Below are positions 52,337 through 61,371 of a stretch of 64,000 nucleotides of DNA, one piece after another. The stretch is from assembly GCA_035645695.1 (NCBI GenBank), contig DASQMC010000051.1, positions 3,120 to 67,119 on the forward strand. The letters are read 5' to 3'. The notes under the pieces are model-generated. The model worked only from the letters and a program-made list of their open reading frames with translations, was not told where the DNA came from and did no database searches. Both the position numbers and the translations under genes were made by a program. Numbering within the stretch: the first letter of the stretch is position 1; the number at the start of each line of letters is the position of its first letter. The DNA comes from JAIVJZ01 sp035645695 (GTDB lineage Bacteria; Acidobacteriota; Blastocatellia; Pyrinomonadales; Pyrinomonadaceae).

Positions 52337-52972
52337 TCAGCGTGAAGGCTTCTGCTGCTTGAGCAGGCCGCGCAACTTCATCCTCGCTTTGTGCAACTGC
52401 GACTTCGATGTCCCTACCGAGCAGCCCAGCATGCGCGCGATCTCTTCGTGCTCGTGCCCCTCTACGTCGTGCAATATGAACACCGTCCGGTATCCCGGCG
52501 GCAACCCGCTGATCGCTCGGTCTAGCGCGATGCGGTCTACCACCGGCATCTGGTTCGGGTTCTGCGTCCCCACAACCACCTGCACCGGAGTCTCGCCGTC
52601 GTCCGTCGTCTGCTCCAGCCTCACGCCCTTCTTGCGAAAGTGCATCAACACCTGATTGACCGTCAGGCGGTGCAGCCACGTCGTAAAGGCCGACTCGCCG
52701 CGAAATGAACCGATCTTGCGGAACAACTGTATGAAGGCTTCCTGCGCGAGGTCTTCGGCTTCGGCGACGTTCTGCGTCATTCGCAGGCACAGGCTGTAGA
52801 CGCGCCGGTTGTGCCGCTCGTACAACACCTCGAAGGCGGCGAGGTCTCCGCCCGCCGCGCGTTGCGCCAGTGCATGATCGCTCATTGGATTAGGGGCTTT
52901 CTCGGTGGCCGTCGTCGCGGGCGCGGCTTCGACCTTTTGCCAGATGGGGAATGTTGCGGCGTTGATGGTCAT
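52337..52972 (-). CDS. ECF-type RNA polymerase sigma factor
   Basis: About 211 residues; an ATG 29 codons in (MSDHALAQRAAGG) may be the true start. Region 2 is FEVLYERHNRRVYSLCLRMTQNVAEAEDLAQEAFIQLF and region 4 is RTVFILHDVEGHEHEEIARMLGCSVGTSKSQLHKARMKLRGLL. It resembles RpoE-like sigma factors. No anti-sigma gene is adjacent on this strand. It ends near an inverted repeat. Likely envelope or stress response. Confidence 0.92.
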   Translation of the reverse strand: MTINAATFPIWQKVEAAPATTATEKAPNPMSDHALAQRAAGGDLAAFEVLYERHNRRVYSLCLRMTQNVAEAEDLAQEAFIQLFRKIGSFRGESAFTTWLHRLTVNQVLMHFRKKGVRLEQTTDDGETPVQVVVGTQNPNQMPVVDRIALDRAISGLPPGYRTVFILHDVEGHEHEEIARMLGCSVGTSKSQLHKARMKLRGLLKQQKPSR

Positions 52973-53222
52973 GGAAGTCTGTTAGAGCAAGCGCAGTGCC
53001 ACGGCGCACAATCGCCGCGGGGCGGGGAATTTGCAGGCGCGCGGTGCGCAAAACGGCGCACCCGACCATATAGGGCATCTCCGCACTCAAAGCGTGTAGC
53101 GGGAAAAAACTGCGTCTGGCAGGGAATTTCCGGTGGCAGGTTCTCGATCCGGGAATTCGTGCGGGAGGTTTCGCGCCGGCCGGTCGAATTCGCCGCACCG
53201 GGGCACACAAAAAAGAGGCGCG

Positions 53223-53732
53223 TCAGTCTCTTTCGTAAAAGGTGGCTTTCAGGTCGTCGGCAAGTGAGAGGGAACGCGCGGGGCGGAAATTCCGCAAAAA
53301 ATCGGCGGGCATGAACGTGTCCGCCCCTTCGACCGCGAGGGGGATTTCCGTCACGATCCACTGCTCGATTTCAGGCTGAAAGGTCGTATAGATTTGCTCG
53401 CCGCCGATGATGTAGAGGTGGCACGAAAGATAAGGCGCGAGCGCGAGCACGGAACGCTTGTCCGGCAGGACTATGACGCCCGTGCTCGTCTCCGCCCCTT
53501 CCCCCGCCACCTCTCGCACCCCGACGGCGGCGGCCGACCTGCTCAACACCACATTCAAGCGATCCTTCAGAGGCCGTTTCAGCGAAGCCCACGTGCGCCG
53601 TCCCATGACGCACGCGTGCCCTGTGGTCTGCTCTCTGAAGAATTTCATGTCGGCGGGATAGTGCCAGGGGATCGAGCCGCCCTTGCCGATGGCTCTGTTG
53701 CGGTCAATTGCTACGATGCCGATGATGGACAT
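53223..53732 (-). CDS. folA: Dihydrofolate reductase
   Basis: About 169 residues from ATG 53732 (MSIIGIVAIDRNRAIGKGG); an upstream start at 53768 is unlikely. Motifs are IPWHYPADMKFFREQT, MGRRTWASL and the NADPH-site IIGGEQIYTTF. It reduces dihydrofolate with NADPH to supply thymidylate synthase, encoded just upstream. A short insertion (AGEGAETSTGVIVLPDK) is present in the middle. It is downstream of thyA on the same strand, 76 bp apart, a common pair. Confidence 0.94.
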   Translation of the reverse strand: MSIIGIVAIDRNRAIGKGGSIPWHYPADMKFFREQTTGHACVMGRRTWASLKRPLKDRLNVVLSRSAAAVGVREVAGEGAETSTGVIVLPDKRSVLALAPYLSCHLYIIGGEQIYTTFQPEIEQWIVTEIPLAVEGADTFMPADFLRNFRPARSLSLADDLKATFYERD

Positions 53733-53808
53733 GAAAGTATCGTCTCTGAAAATGCGATTTGGCCGCACACGAATTTCGAGCCGGCCGTATCAGGAAACTC
53801 AGACGGCT

Positions 53809-54657
53809 TCACACCGCCACCGGGGCGGCGATCTTGCCGTGCGATTCGTAACCGACGAGTTTTAAGTTCTCATAGCGCATGCCGAGCAACCCGGCCAGCC
53901 CGCGCAGGCGTCCCGCGTCGTCTTCAATCTCAAGTCGCGGAAGCGGCAGGGGTTCGCGCGCGAGCAGTTCGCGCACCTGTTCGAGATGATTCCGGTAGAT
54001 GTGGTAATCGCCGAGCGTGTAGATAAACTCGCCCGGTTCGAGTTCGCAGGCGTGCGCGAGCATGTGCGTCAGCAGCGCGTAGGAACTGATGTTGAAGGGG
54101 ACGCCGAGAAAGGCGTCGGCGGAACGCTGGTACAACTGGCAGTGCAAAACTTTTCCCGCTTCGACCTTGAACTGAAAAAGCGTGTGACAGGGAGGCAAAT
54201 CAACTTCATCGCAGACGCGCGGGTCCCAACCCGTGACGATGAGGCGGCGCGAGTTCGGATTCTCGCGTATGCCTTCCACGAGCCGGGCGATCTGATCCAC
54301 GCCGTCGCGCGCGGGGTAACGTCCGCCGAAGGAACGCCAAAGATAACCGTAGACGGGGCCGAGGTCGCCTGCCTCGCGGCCGAAACGGCTCGTGTGCTCG
54401 ACGTCAGCCCACTCGGCCCAGATATCCACGCCGCGCGCGCGCAGGTTCCGTTCGTCGGTGTCGCCCGAGAGAAACCAGAAGAGTTCCTCGGCGATCCAGC
54501 GAAAGGGAATCTTCTTGGTGGTCACGATGGGGAAACCGGCGCGCAGATCGAATCGCGTTTGATAGCCGAAGTGCGAGAGCGTGCCGACGCCCGTGCGGTC
54601 GCGGTGTTCGACGCCGTGGGCGAGAATGGATTTGAGCAGGTCGTGATATTGTTTCAT
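53809..54657 (-). CDS. thyA: Thymidylate synthase
   Basis: About 282 residues, the usual length. The catalytic C157 is in VDLPPCHTLFQF, with the dUMP-binding QLYQRSADAFLGVPFNI and the start MKQYHDLLKSILAHG. It methylates dUMP with methylenetetrahydrofolate. It is followed by folA. The divergent peptide deformylase gene starts 63 bp away. Confidence 0.96.
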   Translation of the reverse strand: MKQYHDLLKSILAHGVEHRDRTGVGTLSHFGYQTRFDLRAGFPIVTTKKIPFRWIAEELFWFLSGDTDERNLRARGVDIWAEWADVEHTSRFGREAGDLGPVYGYLWRSFGGRYPARDGVDQIARLVEGIRENPNSRRLIVTGWDPRVCDEVDLPPCHTLFQFKVEAGKVLHCQLYQRSADAFLGVPFNISSYALLTHMLAHACELEPGEFIYTLGDYHIYRNHLEQVRELLAREPLPLPRLEIEDDAGRLRGLAGLLGMRYENLKLVGYESHGKIAAPVAV

Positions 54658-54720
54658 ATCGGGTAAACTTCGCGCGGAAGCGCGAGCATATCATAGAGCA
54701 GGCGAGACGAAATAAAACAG

Positions 54721-55212
54721 ATGACGGTGAAGAAGATAACCGAGTATCCGGCGAAGGTGCTGAACGAGGTGGGCGACGCGGTGGAAGTTTTCGACGAAGA
54801 ACTGGCGCGCTTGTGCGAGGACATGTTCGAGACGATGTACGCGGCGGAAGGCGTCGGGTTGGCCGCGCCGCAAATCGGCCTGTCGCTTCGCCTCTTCGTG
54901 ATGGATTGCGCCGGGATCAAACTCGTCGCGGCGAACCCGGAGATCGTCAGTGTCGAGGGCGAACAGGCGGGAGAGGAAGGATGCCTCTCGGTCGCAAAAA
55001 TTCACTCGCCTTTGAAGCGCGCCGAACGCGCTACGCTTCGCGCTCAGGATGTACGCGGCGAGTGGTACGAACGCGAAGCCGAAGGACTCGCCGCGCGCTG
55101 CTTCCAGCACGAGACGGATCACTGCGACGGCATCCTCTTCATCAATCGCCTCACGCCGCTCAAGCGCAACATGGTCGTGAAGCGTTTCCAGAAGTTGAAG
55201 AAGTGGGAATAG
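54721..55212 (+). CDS. def: Peptide deformylase
   Basis: About 163 residues. Motif 1 GVGLAAPQIGL, motif 2 EEGCLSV (C88) and motif 3 QHETDHCDG (H130, E131, H134) bind the metal that removes the formyl group from nascent peptides. A complete standalone copy. Divergent from thyA. No fmt gene is in the window. Confidence 0.96.
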   Translation: MTVKKITEYPAKVLNEVGDAVEVFDEELARLCEDMFETMYAAEGVGLAAPQIGLSLRLFVMDCAGIKLVAANPEIVSVEGEQAGEEGCLSVAKIHSPLKRAERATLRAQDVRGEWYEREAEGLAARCFQHETDHCDGILFINRLTPLKRNMVVKRFQKLKKWE

Positions 55213-55233
55213 TTTAAAGGTAAGCGGCGCGCT

Positions 55234-55377
55234 TCACGTGTCATCGCGGGGCGCGCGGTCTTTCGGGTGCTCGCGGCGATACTGGCGCGCGAACGCCCAG
55301 ACGGCGACGGCGCAGATGGCGAGAAAGAAGATCATCGCCGTGATGATGACGTACAGTTCCGTGGCTTGCGCTTCCAT
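55234..55377 (-). CDS. Small single-helix membrane protein (47 residues)
   Basis: A short frame on the minus strand: MEAQATELYVIITAMIFFLA followed by ICAVAVWAFARQYRREHPKDR, ending RDDT. One membrane helix (residues ~9-30) with a basic cytoplasmic end. An AGGA lies directly before the ATG. It sits between def (convergent) and the agmatine deiminase gene on the same strand. No family recognised. Layout resembles small cytochrome-oxidase or transporter accessory peptides, but this is not proven. Confidence 0.6.
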   Translation of the reverse strand: MEAQATELYVIITAMIFFLAICAVAVWAFARQYRREHPKDRAPRDDT

Positions 55378-55422
55378 TCCTCAAGTCGCCCCCGCGACGC
55401 TCGCCTTTCACAATAATCGAAC

Positions 55423-56466
55423 TTAAACGGACGCCGGTTGCTGCTGCGAGAGACAATGGAGCGTGCCCATGCCCCAGACGAGCGATTCGGCGTTGATCGG
55501 TATCACGCGCCGCGCGGGCGAGAGACGCTGCAAGATGTCCGCGGCGCGCGCGTCGTTCGGGTGGCCGAAGACGGGCAGCAGCACGACCTTGTTGGCGATG
55601 TAGAAGTTTGCGTAAGAGGCGGGCAGGCGGTCTTCTTCGCGCCCGCCGACGAGGCCGGGCATCGGGAGCGTGTGGATGCGATAGGCCGCGCCGCGCGCGT
55701 CGGTCTCGCCGAGCAGTCGGCGGTGGTTGTCGCGAAGTAGTTCGTAGTTGGGGTCTGCGGGATCGTCTTCGACGGCGCAGACGATTGTGTCGGGCGCGAC
55801 GAAACGCGCGATGTCGTCGATGTGGCCGTCCGTGTCGTCGCCGACGATGCCTTCGCCGAGCCAGAGAATTTTCTCGACGCCGAGATAATCGCGCAGGTGC
55901 TTCTCCACGTCGCCGCGTTCGAGGTGCGGGTTGCGGTTCGGGTTAAGGAGGCATTGCTCGGTCGTCATCACGACGCCCGCGCCATTAACCTCAATCGAGC
56001 CGCCTTCAAGGACGATGCCCGGCTCGAAACGCGGAACGCCCAGAACGCTCTCCAAACGCTTCGGGATCGCATCGTCCCGTTTCAACTCCTCGTACTTGTC
56101 GCCCCACGCGTTGAAAATCCAATCGTTGTAGGCGAGTTCGCCGCGCTCGCCAAGCAGAAAGTTCGGGCCGTAGTCGCGTATCCATGAATCGACGGTCGGG
56201 ATGCGATGAAAGCGTACGTTACCGCTCGCTTCAAACCTGCAACGCGCGCGCACGGCGGCTTCCGTCGCTTCGTCGTCAACGAGCAGGTTCACGGTCTCGT
56301 GCGGCGCGAGCGCGGCCATGATTTCGAGATACGTTTCTTCAACCTGCGGCACGCGTTCCGGCCACGTGAGCGGGTCTTTCGGCCACGCCAGCCACGTCGC
56401 GGCGTGCCTGTGCCATTCGGGCGGCATGCGAAAGCCGAGTTCGGCGGGAGTCTTCTGCTTGCTCAT
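55423..56466 (-). CDS. aguA: Agmatine deiminase
   Basis: About 347 residues from ATG 56466; a TTG at 56478 is possible. It converts agmatine to N-carbamoylputrescine. The guanidino-modifying fold shows SWIRDYGPNFL, GDDTDGHIDDIARFV and the nucleophile Cys ten residues from the end (MGTLHCLSQQQ). It lies just downstream of the N-carbamoylputrescine amidase gene, so both steps from agmatine to putrescine are present. Confidence 0.95.
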   Translation of the reverse strand: MSKQKTPAELGFRMPPEWHRHAATWLAWPKDPLTWPERVPQVEETYLEIMAALAPHETVNLLVDDEATEAAVRARCRFEASGNVRFHRIPTVDSWIRDYGPNFLLGERGELAYNDWIFNAWGDKYEELKRDDAIPKRLESVLGVPRFEPGIVLEGGSIEVNGAGVVMTTEQCLLNPNRNPHLERGDVEKHLRDYLGVEKILWLGEGIVGDDTDGHIDDIARFVAPDTIVCAVEDDPADPNYELLRDNHRRLLGETDARGAAYRIHTLPMPGLVGGREEDRLPASYANFYIANKVVLLPVFGHPNDARAADILQRLSPARRVIPINAESLVWGMGTLHCLSQQQPASV

Positions 56467-56537
56467 CTGTTTCGACAACTACTCGATTCAGTTACTCGAT
56501 AGTTAACTGACAGCTACTCTGAGCAGTTACTTGGCGG

Positions 56538-57434
56538 CTACTTGCCTGTGGGCGACTCAAGAAAGCGGTAGCCGAGTCCCTGATAAGACTCGATGCGGCG
56601 GTCGCGCAGGAAAGGCCAGTTCTGTCGTGTGCGCTCGATGTTCTCAAGGTTGCAGTCAAAGACGAGGATTTCCTCCTCGTCGGCCGAAGCCTTCGCCACG
56701 ATGCGGCCGAACGGATCGACGACGAACGACTGTCCCCAGAACTTCAACGCGCCCTCCGCGCCGACCCGGTTGACGACGATGACGTAAACGCCGTTCGCTA
56801 TGGCGTGCCCGCGTTGGATGGTTTCCCATGCCTGGTGTTGCGCGGCGTTCATCTCCTCGTCCTCGTCGGGCAGCCAGCCGATGGCGGTCGGGTAGAAGAG
56901 AAACTGCGCGCCGGAGAGCGCCGTCAGGCGCGCCGCCTCCGGAAACCACTGATCCCAGCAGACGAGCGTGCCGATCTTGCCGAACTCCGTGTCGTGGCTA
57001 CTGAAGCCGAGGTCGCCGGGCGTGAAGTAAAATTTTTCGTAGTAGAGCGGGTCGTCCGGGATGTGCATCTTGCGATACTTGCCCGCGACGCGGCCGTCGG
57101 CGTCGATGACGACCGCCGTGTTGTGATAGAGACCCGCGGCGCGCTTCTCGAACAGCGACGCGATGATGACGATCTTATGCTTGCGCGCCACCTTCGCGAG
57201 CGCTTCGGTTGAAGGGCCGGGGATCGTCTCGGCGAGTTTGAAGAGTTCGATGTCTTCGGTCTGGCAGAAATATTGCGAGCGAAAAAGCTCTTGCAGGCAG
57301 ACGACCTGCGCGCCGCGCTTGGCGGCCTCACCGATGCGCGCAATCGCCTTCTTCATGTTGACCTCAGGCTCGGGCGCACAAGTCATCTGCACCAGCCCCA
57401 CCTTGACGCTGTTCGGAGAATTCTTTTCTGGCAT
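56538..57434 (-). CDS. aguB: N-carbamoylputrescine amidohydrolase
   Basis: About 298 residues of the nitrilase superfamily. The catalytic triad is visible: E49 (VCLQELF), K122 (KYRKMHIP) and C159 (LVCWDQWFPE). It releases putrescine, CO2 and ammonia from N-carbamoylputrescine. The pair aguB-aguA forms a polyamine-making operon, 71 bp apart. The 5' spacer shows ACTCGATAG-like near-repeats. Confidence 0.95.
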   Translation of the reverse strand: MPEKNSPNSVKVGLVQMTCAPEPEVNMKKAIARIGEAAKRGAQVVCLQELFRSQYFCQTEDIELFKLAETIPGPSTEALAKVARKHKIVIIASLFEKRAAGLYHNTAVVIDADGRVAGKYRKMHIPDDPLYYEKFYFTPGDLGFSSHDTEFGKIGTLVCWDQWFPEAARLTALSGAQFLFYPTAIGWLPDEDEEMNAAQHQAWETIQRGHAIANGVYVIVVNRVGAEGALKFWGQSFVVDPFGRIVAKASADEEEILVFDCNLENIERTRQNWPFLRDRRIESYQGLGYRFLESPTGK

Positions 57435-57659
57435 GCGGCCGAGTATAGCAAAGGCCGCGCGTAAACTTTAATTTCAAATGAAGCCGGGTAAACTCAGGGG
57501 CGAAATTTTGCCCGCGCACGCGCCGGGGGCGCGCCGCTGAAACTGTCGCGGCTCGTGCGGCGTTGAAACTTTCGCGCTTCAAAAGTATCTTAAGACCGCA
57601 ATCCGGCGGTCGCCGGTTTAAAACGAATTCAGCGGACTGCCCTGAACGGAGGCGAGACC

Positions 57660-57800
57660 ATGTCGAAACGCGGCCTACCTTTCATCGCGCTCGGAACGGC
57701 CTTTCTGGGAATCGGAATCGCCGGACAGCGCACTTTCCTCTACGTCGGCATCGCCTTTCTGCTCGTCGGGTTGCTCTTGCTCAAACCCACGCGCGGTTGA
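57660..57800 (+). CDS. Small two-helix membrane protein (46 residues)
   Basis: The frame is MSKRGLPFIALGTAFLGIGI followed by AGQRTFLYVGIAFLLVGLLL and LKPTRG. Two hydrophobic helices separated by a Gln-Arg turn; positive N- and C-ends. GGAGG lies seven bases before the ATG, a strong ribosome site. It is upstream of the aminotransferase gene on the same strand. The family is unknown. Confidence 0.7.
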   Translation: MSKRGLPFIALGTAFLGIGIAGQRTFLYVGIAFLLVGLLLLKPTRG

Positions 57801-57905
57801 GCCGCGAATGTCTCACGTTCGATTAACGATTCCTCACCGGCAAGCCGCGCGAATCGTGCGGTCGGAGTTACGCCGCGTGCGGCCACCTCTCAAAGGAAAC
57901 TGCTT

Positions 57906-59084
57906 ATGGCGTCCGAGATGAAAAAAGTTAAGCCCGATATACGACTGATCACGCGGCTCGTCCCCGCCGACGGCAATCTCGTTCAGGGGCAGTCGGAGTT
58001 GGCGATTGACCCGAACCTCGCGCGGGCGGCGAGCGAAATGATCGCCGCGAGCCAGAATCATTACAGCCCGGCGGAAGGCGCGCGCGTGTTGCGGCACGCG
58101 GTGGCGCAAAAGATCAAGGCTTTCAACGGCGTCGAGGTTGACCCCGATGCAGGCCGGTTTGAACTTCTCATTACGCCCGGCGGGACGGGCGGCCTCGTCG
58201 CCATCGCCGACGCGTATCTCAAAGACTGCGCCGCTCTCGTCTTCGAGCCTTTCTACCCGTATCACCGCCGCATCATCGAGGAACTCGGAGGCCGCGCGGA
58301 GGTCTTTCAATTGTCGGGCGAGACGCTCGAATTCGACCGGGAAGAGTTGCGCGCGCGTTGCCGCGAGTTGAAATCGCGCCGCGATTATCCGTTGCGCGCG
58401 ATCATCATCTGCACGCCGGTCAACCCGACGGGCAAAGTTTTCACGCGCGCCGAACTCACGTCGATTGCGGAAGTCTGCCAGGAATTCGATCTGCTCTGCA
58501 TCTCCGACGAAGTTTACGAGCATTACGCGACGGGCGAGCGGCACCCGCACCTCTCCATCGCCACGCTCGCAGGGATGCGCGAGCGCACCGTGACGGTCAA
58601 CTCCTTCTCGAAATCGTGGAACATCTCGGGCTGGCGGCTCGGCTACGTCTACGGCGACGGCCGTCTCGTCGCGCCGCTCAACAACGCCAACAACGTCTTC
58701 TACGTCTGCTCGCCGACGCCGCTGCAAAAAGCCCTCGCGGAGGTGTTGATGTCCGACCCGGATTATTACGTGCGGCTCGGCGAACGCTTCGCGGATAAGC
58801 GCGCGCGCACCGTGGGCGTGCTTGAGGAATTGGGGTTCCGCATCTACGATTCCGGCTCGACCTTTTACGTCTGGGCGCGTATCCCCGAACGATACGGCGA
58901 CGCAATGCGGCTTAACGAAGCGTTGATCGCGCAGGCGGGCGTCGCGGCCGTGCCGGGAAGCGCCTTCACAGACAGCGACGACTGGGACAACTACATGCGC
59001 CTCTGCATCGCGCGCGAAGACCACATCCTCGACGCCGCGCTCGGCAAATTGCAAGGCGCGCTCAGGGGCGGGCTGAACGCTTAA
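57906..59084 (+). CDS. Class I/II PLP-dependent aminotransferase
   Basis: About 392 residues, fold-type I. The PLP Lys is K236 in VNSFSKSWNISGWRLGY, with PVNPTGKVF and ISDEVYEHY upstream. It resembles aspartate/aromatic aminotransferase family members of the 1-aminocyclopropane-carboxylate branch. Substrate not decided. No tight operon partner: 105 bp after a small membrane gene and ~80 bp before another. Confidence 0.9.
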   Translation: MASEMKKVKPDIRLITRLVPADGNLVQGQSELAIDPNLARAASEMIAASQNHYSPAEGARVLRHAVAQKIKAFNGVEVDPDAGRFELLITPGGTGGLVAIADAYLKDCAALVFEPFYPYHRRIIEELGGRAEVFQLSGETLEFDREELRARCRELKSRRDYPLRAIIICTPVNPTGKVFTRAELTSIAEVCQEFDLLCISDEVYEHYATGERHPHLSIATLAGMRERTVTVNSFSKSWNISGWRLGYVYGDGRLVAPLNNANNVFYVCSPTPLQKALAEVLMSDPDYYVRLGERFADKRARTVGVLEELGFRIYDSGSTFYVWARIPERYGDAMRLNEALIAQAGVAAVPGSAFTDSDDWDNYMRLCIAREDHILDAALGKLQGALRGGLNA

Positions 59085-59164
59085 GCGACGCGCACGAGCG
59101 TTGCCGACAGGCCGCAAAATCCGGCGGTGCGACAGGTCGCAAAATCCAAAGAGGCCGAACCCTT

Positions 59165-59488
59165 TTGAACGAAAAGAAATGGCGGATACTGCTCCTCCTG
59201 CCGTGGCTTGCGCTGCCGCTCGTGGTCGGCTGTTACGCCGCTTTGTGGTCGCGCCTCCCGGCGGAACTCGCCGTGCAGTTCGACATGTCCGGCGCGGTTA
59301 CGAACACGCTCGGCCGCACACCGTCGCTCCTGCTCGATTCGGCCGTCCTGTTGTTCGTCCTCTGCCAGTTCACGTTCAGGCTGTGGGGCATGAGCGGGCG
59401 CGACATGCGCGCTGTCGTGGCGGCTTATTACGGAGCGGTCATTTTCCTCACGACGATCTTTCTCGGTCTCCTGAAATACAACGTGTGA
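59165..59488 (+). CDS. Small membrane protein with DUF1648-like motif
   Basis: About 107 residues from a TTG start (GAGG upstream). Three membrane helices: ILLLLPWLALPLVVGCYAALW, LLLDSAVLLFVLCQFTFRLW and VVAAYYGAVIFLTTIFLGLL. The segment RLPAELAVQFDMSGAVTNTL between helices one and two looks like the LP..v..HF...G.vd motif of DUF1648/SdpI-type proteins. Function unknown. Confidence 0.65.
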   Translation: MNEKKWRILLLLPWLALPLVVGCYAALWSRLPAELAVQFDMSGAVTNTLGRTPSLLLDSAVLLFVLCQFTFRLWGMSGRDMRAVVAAYYGAVIFLTTIFLGLLKYNV

Positions 59489-59650
59489 CGGCGCGGCCTT
59501 GGCGCGCGAAGCGATTTCGCGCGCGGAGCCATCGGCGTTTGCGGCGCGCGGGGCGGCGAGCCGCCTTTTCTAAGCGTCCCTCGCGCGGGTGGCGCAAACT
59601 TTGCGTTTCTTTTATCGTAGTACGCGATGATTCAAGGGGGAGATAAACAG

Positions 59651-61120
59651 ATGCGCAAATTAAACGAGTTAGCGTTCGACAACACCTACGCACGCCTGCC
59701 CGCGGCCTTTTACTCCAAAGTCAACCCCACCCCGTTTCCCGATCCATATCTCGTCAGTTTCAACCCGGCCGCGGCCGCGCTCATCGACCTCGACCCGCGC
59801 GAGGCGGAGCGTCCGGAGTTCGCAGAATACTTCTGCGGGCGGCGTCCTTTGCCCGGCGCGGAGCCGCTGGCGATGTTGTACGCGGGGCATCAGTTCGGCA
59901 GTTACGTGCCGCAACTCGGCGACGGGCGCGCGATCCTTCTGGGCGAGGTCAGAAACGCGAGCGGCGCGAAATGGGATTTGCATTTGAAGGGGGCGGGGCC
60001 GACGCCCTACTCGCGCGGTTTCGACGGGCGCGCAGTCCTTCGCTCGACCATCCGCGAATACCTGTGCGGCGAGGCGATGCACGCGCTCGGCATACCTTCG
60101 AGCCGCGCGCTCTGCATCATCGGGAGCGACGCGCCCGTCCGGCGCGAGAGCATCGAGACGGCCGCCGCGCTCGTGCGCATGGCCGAGAGCCACGTGCGCT
60201 TCGGCACGTTTGAAGTCTTCTACTACCGGCAACAGCCGGAACGCGTCCGCGAACTCGCAGACTACGTGATCGCGCAGAACTTTCCCGAACTCTCGGCGGC
60301 GGAAGACAAGTACCGCCAATTTCTACTCGAAGTGACGCGGCGCACGGCGCTTCTCATAGCGAAGTGGCAGGCGGTCGGATTCGCGCACGGCGTGATGAAC
60401 ACGGATAACATGTCCGTCCTCGGCCTCACGCTCGATTACGGCCCTTACGGCTTTCTAGACGACTACAACGCCGGGTTCGTCTGCAACCACTCGGACTACT
60501 CCGGCCGCTATGCCTTCGACCAACAGCCCGCCGTCGGCCTCTGGAACGCGAGCCGCCTCGCGCAGGCGCTCGTAAACCTGATCACGGTGGAAGAGGCGAT
60601 GGCCGCGCTCGACGCGTACCAACCAACCTTCGCCGCGCACTACGGCGAACTGATGCGCGCCAAGTTGGGCTTGTCCACCGAGGCGGAAGGCGACGCGGAG
60701 TTGCTCTTAAACCTGCTCACCCTGCTCGAAGCGAACGGCGTCGATTACACAAACTTCTTCCGCCGCCTCGGCAACTTCACGACGGCGAGCGACGCACGCC
60801 ACGAACACCTGCGCGATATGTTCGTCGATCCCGCCGCCTTCGACGCGTGGGCGGCCGGGTATCGCGCGCGCTTGCTCGCGGAGGCGAGCGAAGACGCCGC
60901 GCGTAAAAGCCGCATGGATCGGGTTAACCCGAAGTACGTCCTGCGCAACTATCTTGCGCAGAACGCCATCACGGCCGCCGTCGAGCGGCGCGACTACACG
61001 GAGATGGAACGCCTCCTCGAAACGCTGCGCGCGCCTTTCACGGAGCAGCCCGGCAGGGAAGGCTACGCCGAGTCGCCGCCCGATTGGGGCAAGCGTCTCG
61101 CCGTCAGTTGCTCGTCGTAA
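59651..61120 (+). CDS. selO: SelO-family protein adenylyltransferase (YdiU/UPF0061)
   Basis: About 489 residues from ATG 59651, with GGGGGAG eight bases upstream; an ATG at 59627 has no such site. A pseudokinase that AMPylates redox proteins. Motifs: AGHQFGSYVPQLGDGRA, LKGAGPTPYSRGFDGRAVLRST, FAHGVMNTDNMSVLG and NPKYVLRNYLAQNAI. The C-terminus ends VSCSS, so the residue that is selenocysteine in eukaryotic SelO is Cys here. It is followed by a strong terminator. Confidence 0.93.
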   Translation: MRKLNELAFDNTYARLPAAFYSKVNPTPFPDPYLVSFNPAAAALIDLDPREAERPEFAEYFCGRRPLPGAEPLAMLYAGHQFGSYVPQLGDGRAILLGEVRNASGAKWDLHLKGAGPTPYSRGFDGRAVLRSTIREYLCGEAMHALGIPSSRALCIIGSDAPVRRESIETAAALVRMAESHVRFGTFEVFYYRQQPERVRELADYVIAQNFPELSAAEDKYRQFLLEVTRRTALLIAKWQAVGFAHGVMNTDNMSVLGLTLDYGPYGFLDDYNAGFVCNHSDYSGRYAFDQQPAVGLWNASRLAQALVNLITVEEAMAALDAYQPTFAAHYGELMRAKLGLSTEAEGDAELLLNLLTLLEANGVDYTNFFRRLGNFTTASDARHEHLRDMFVDPAAFDAWAAGYRARLLAEASEDAARKSRMDRVNPKYVLRNYLAQNAITAAVERRDYTEMERLLETLRAPFTEQPGREGYAESPPDWGKRLAVSCSS

Positions 61121-61155
61121 ACGGCGCGCCCGCGCGCCCGCCTGTCGCCTCCTTC

Positions 61156-61198
61156 CGGCGCGAGGTTCACGGCACACGATACCGTGAACCTCGCGCCG
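61156..61198 (+). terminator. 17-bp terminator hairpin after selO
   Basis: Arms 61156-61172 and 61182-61198 are exact reverse complements with a 9-nt loop, followed by TTTTC. It begins 36 bp past the selO stop. Confidence 0.85.
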
Positions 61199-61371
61199 TT
61201 TTCGTGCAGGCAAACCGCCCGCCCGCATCTTACGAGTTCAATCACTTCAACACTTAACTCGTCGTATCGTGCGGCACGCCGCTTGTAGTTGAACTATCGC
61301 GGCCGGTGCGCGGGGTTTGTTACCCGAAGCTATCGGGAGACGCGGATTTCAAGCGCGAAGAGGAGCGTAGA

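Noticed and set aside
57834..59117. Minus-strand frame of ~427 codons
   Set aside because: Antisense of the aminotransferase, whose PLP motifs are clear.
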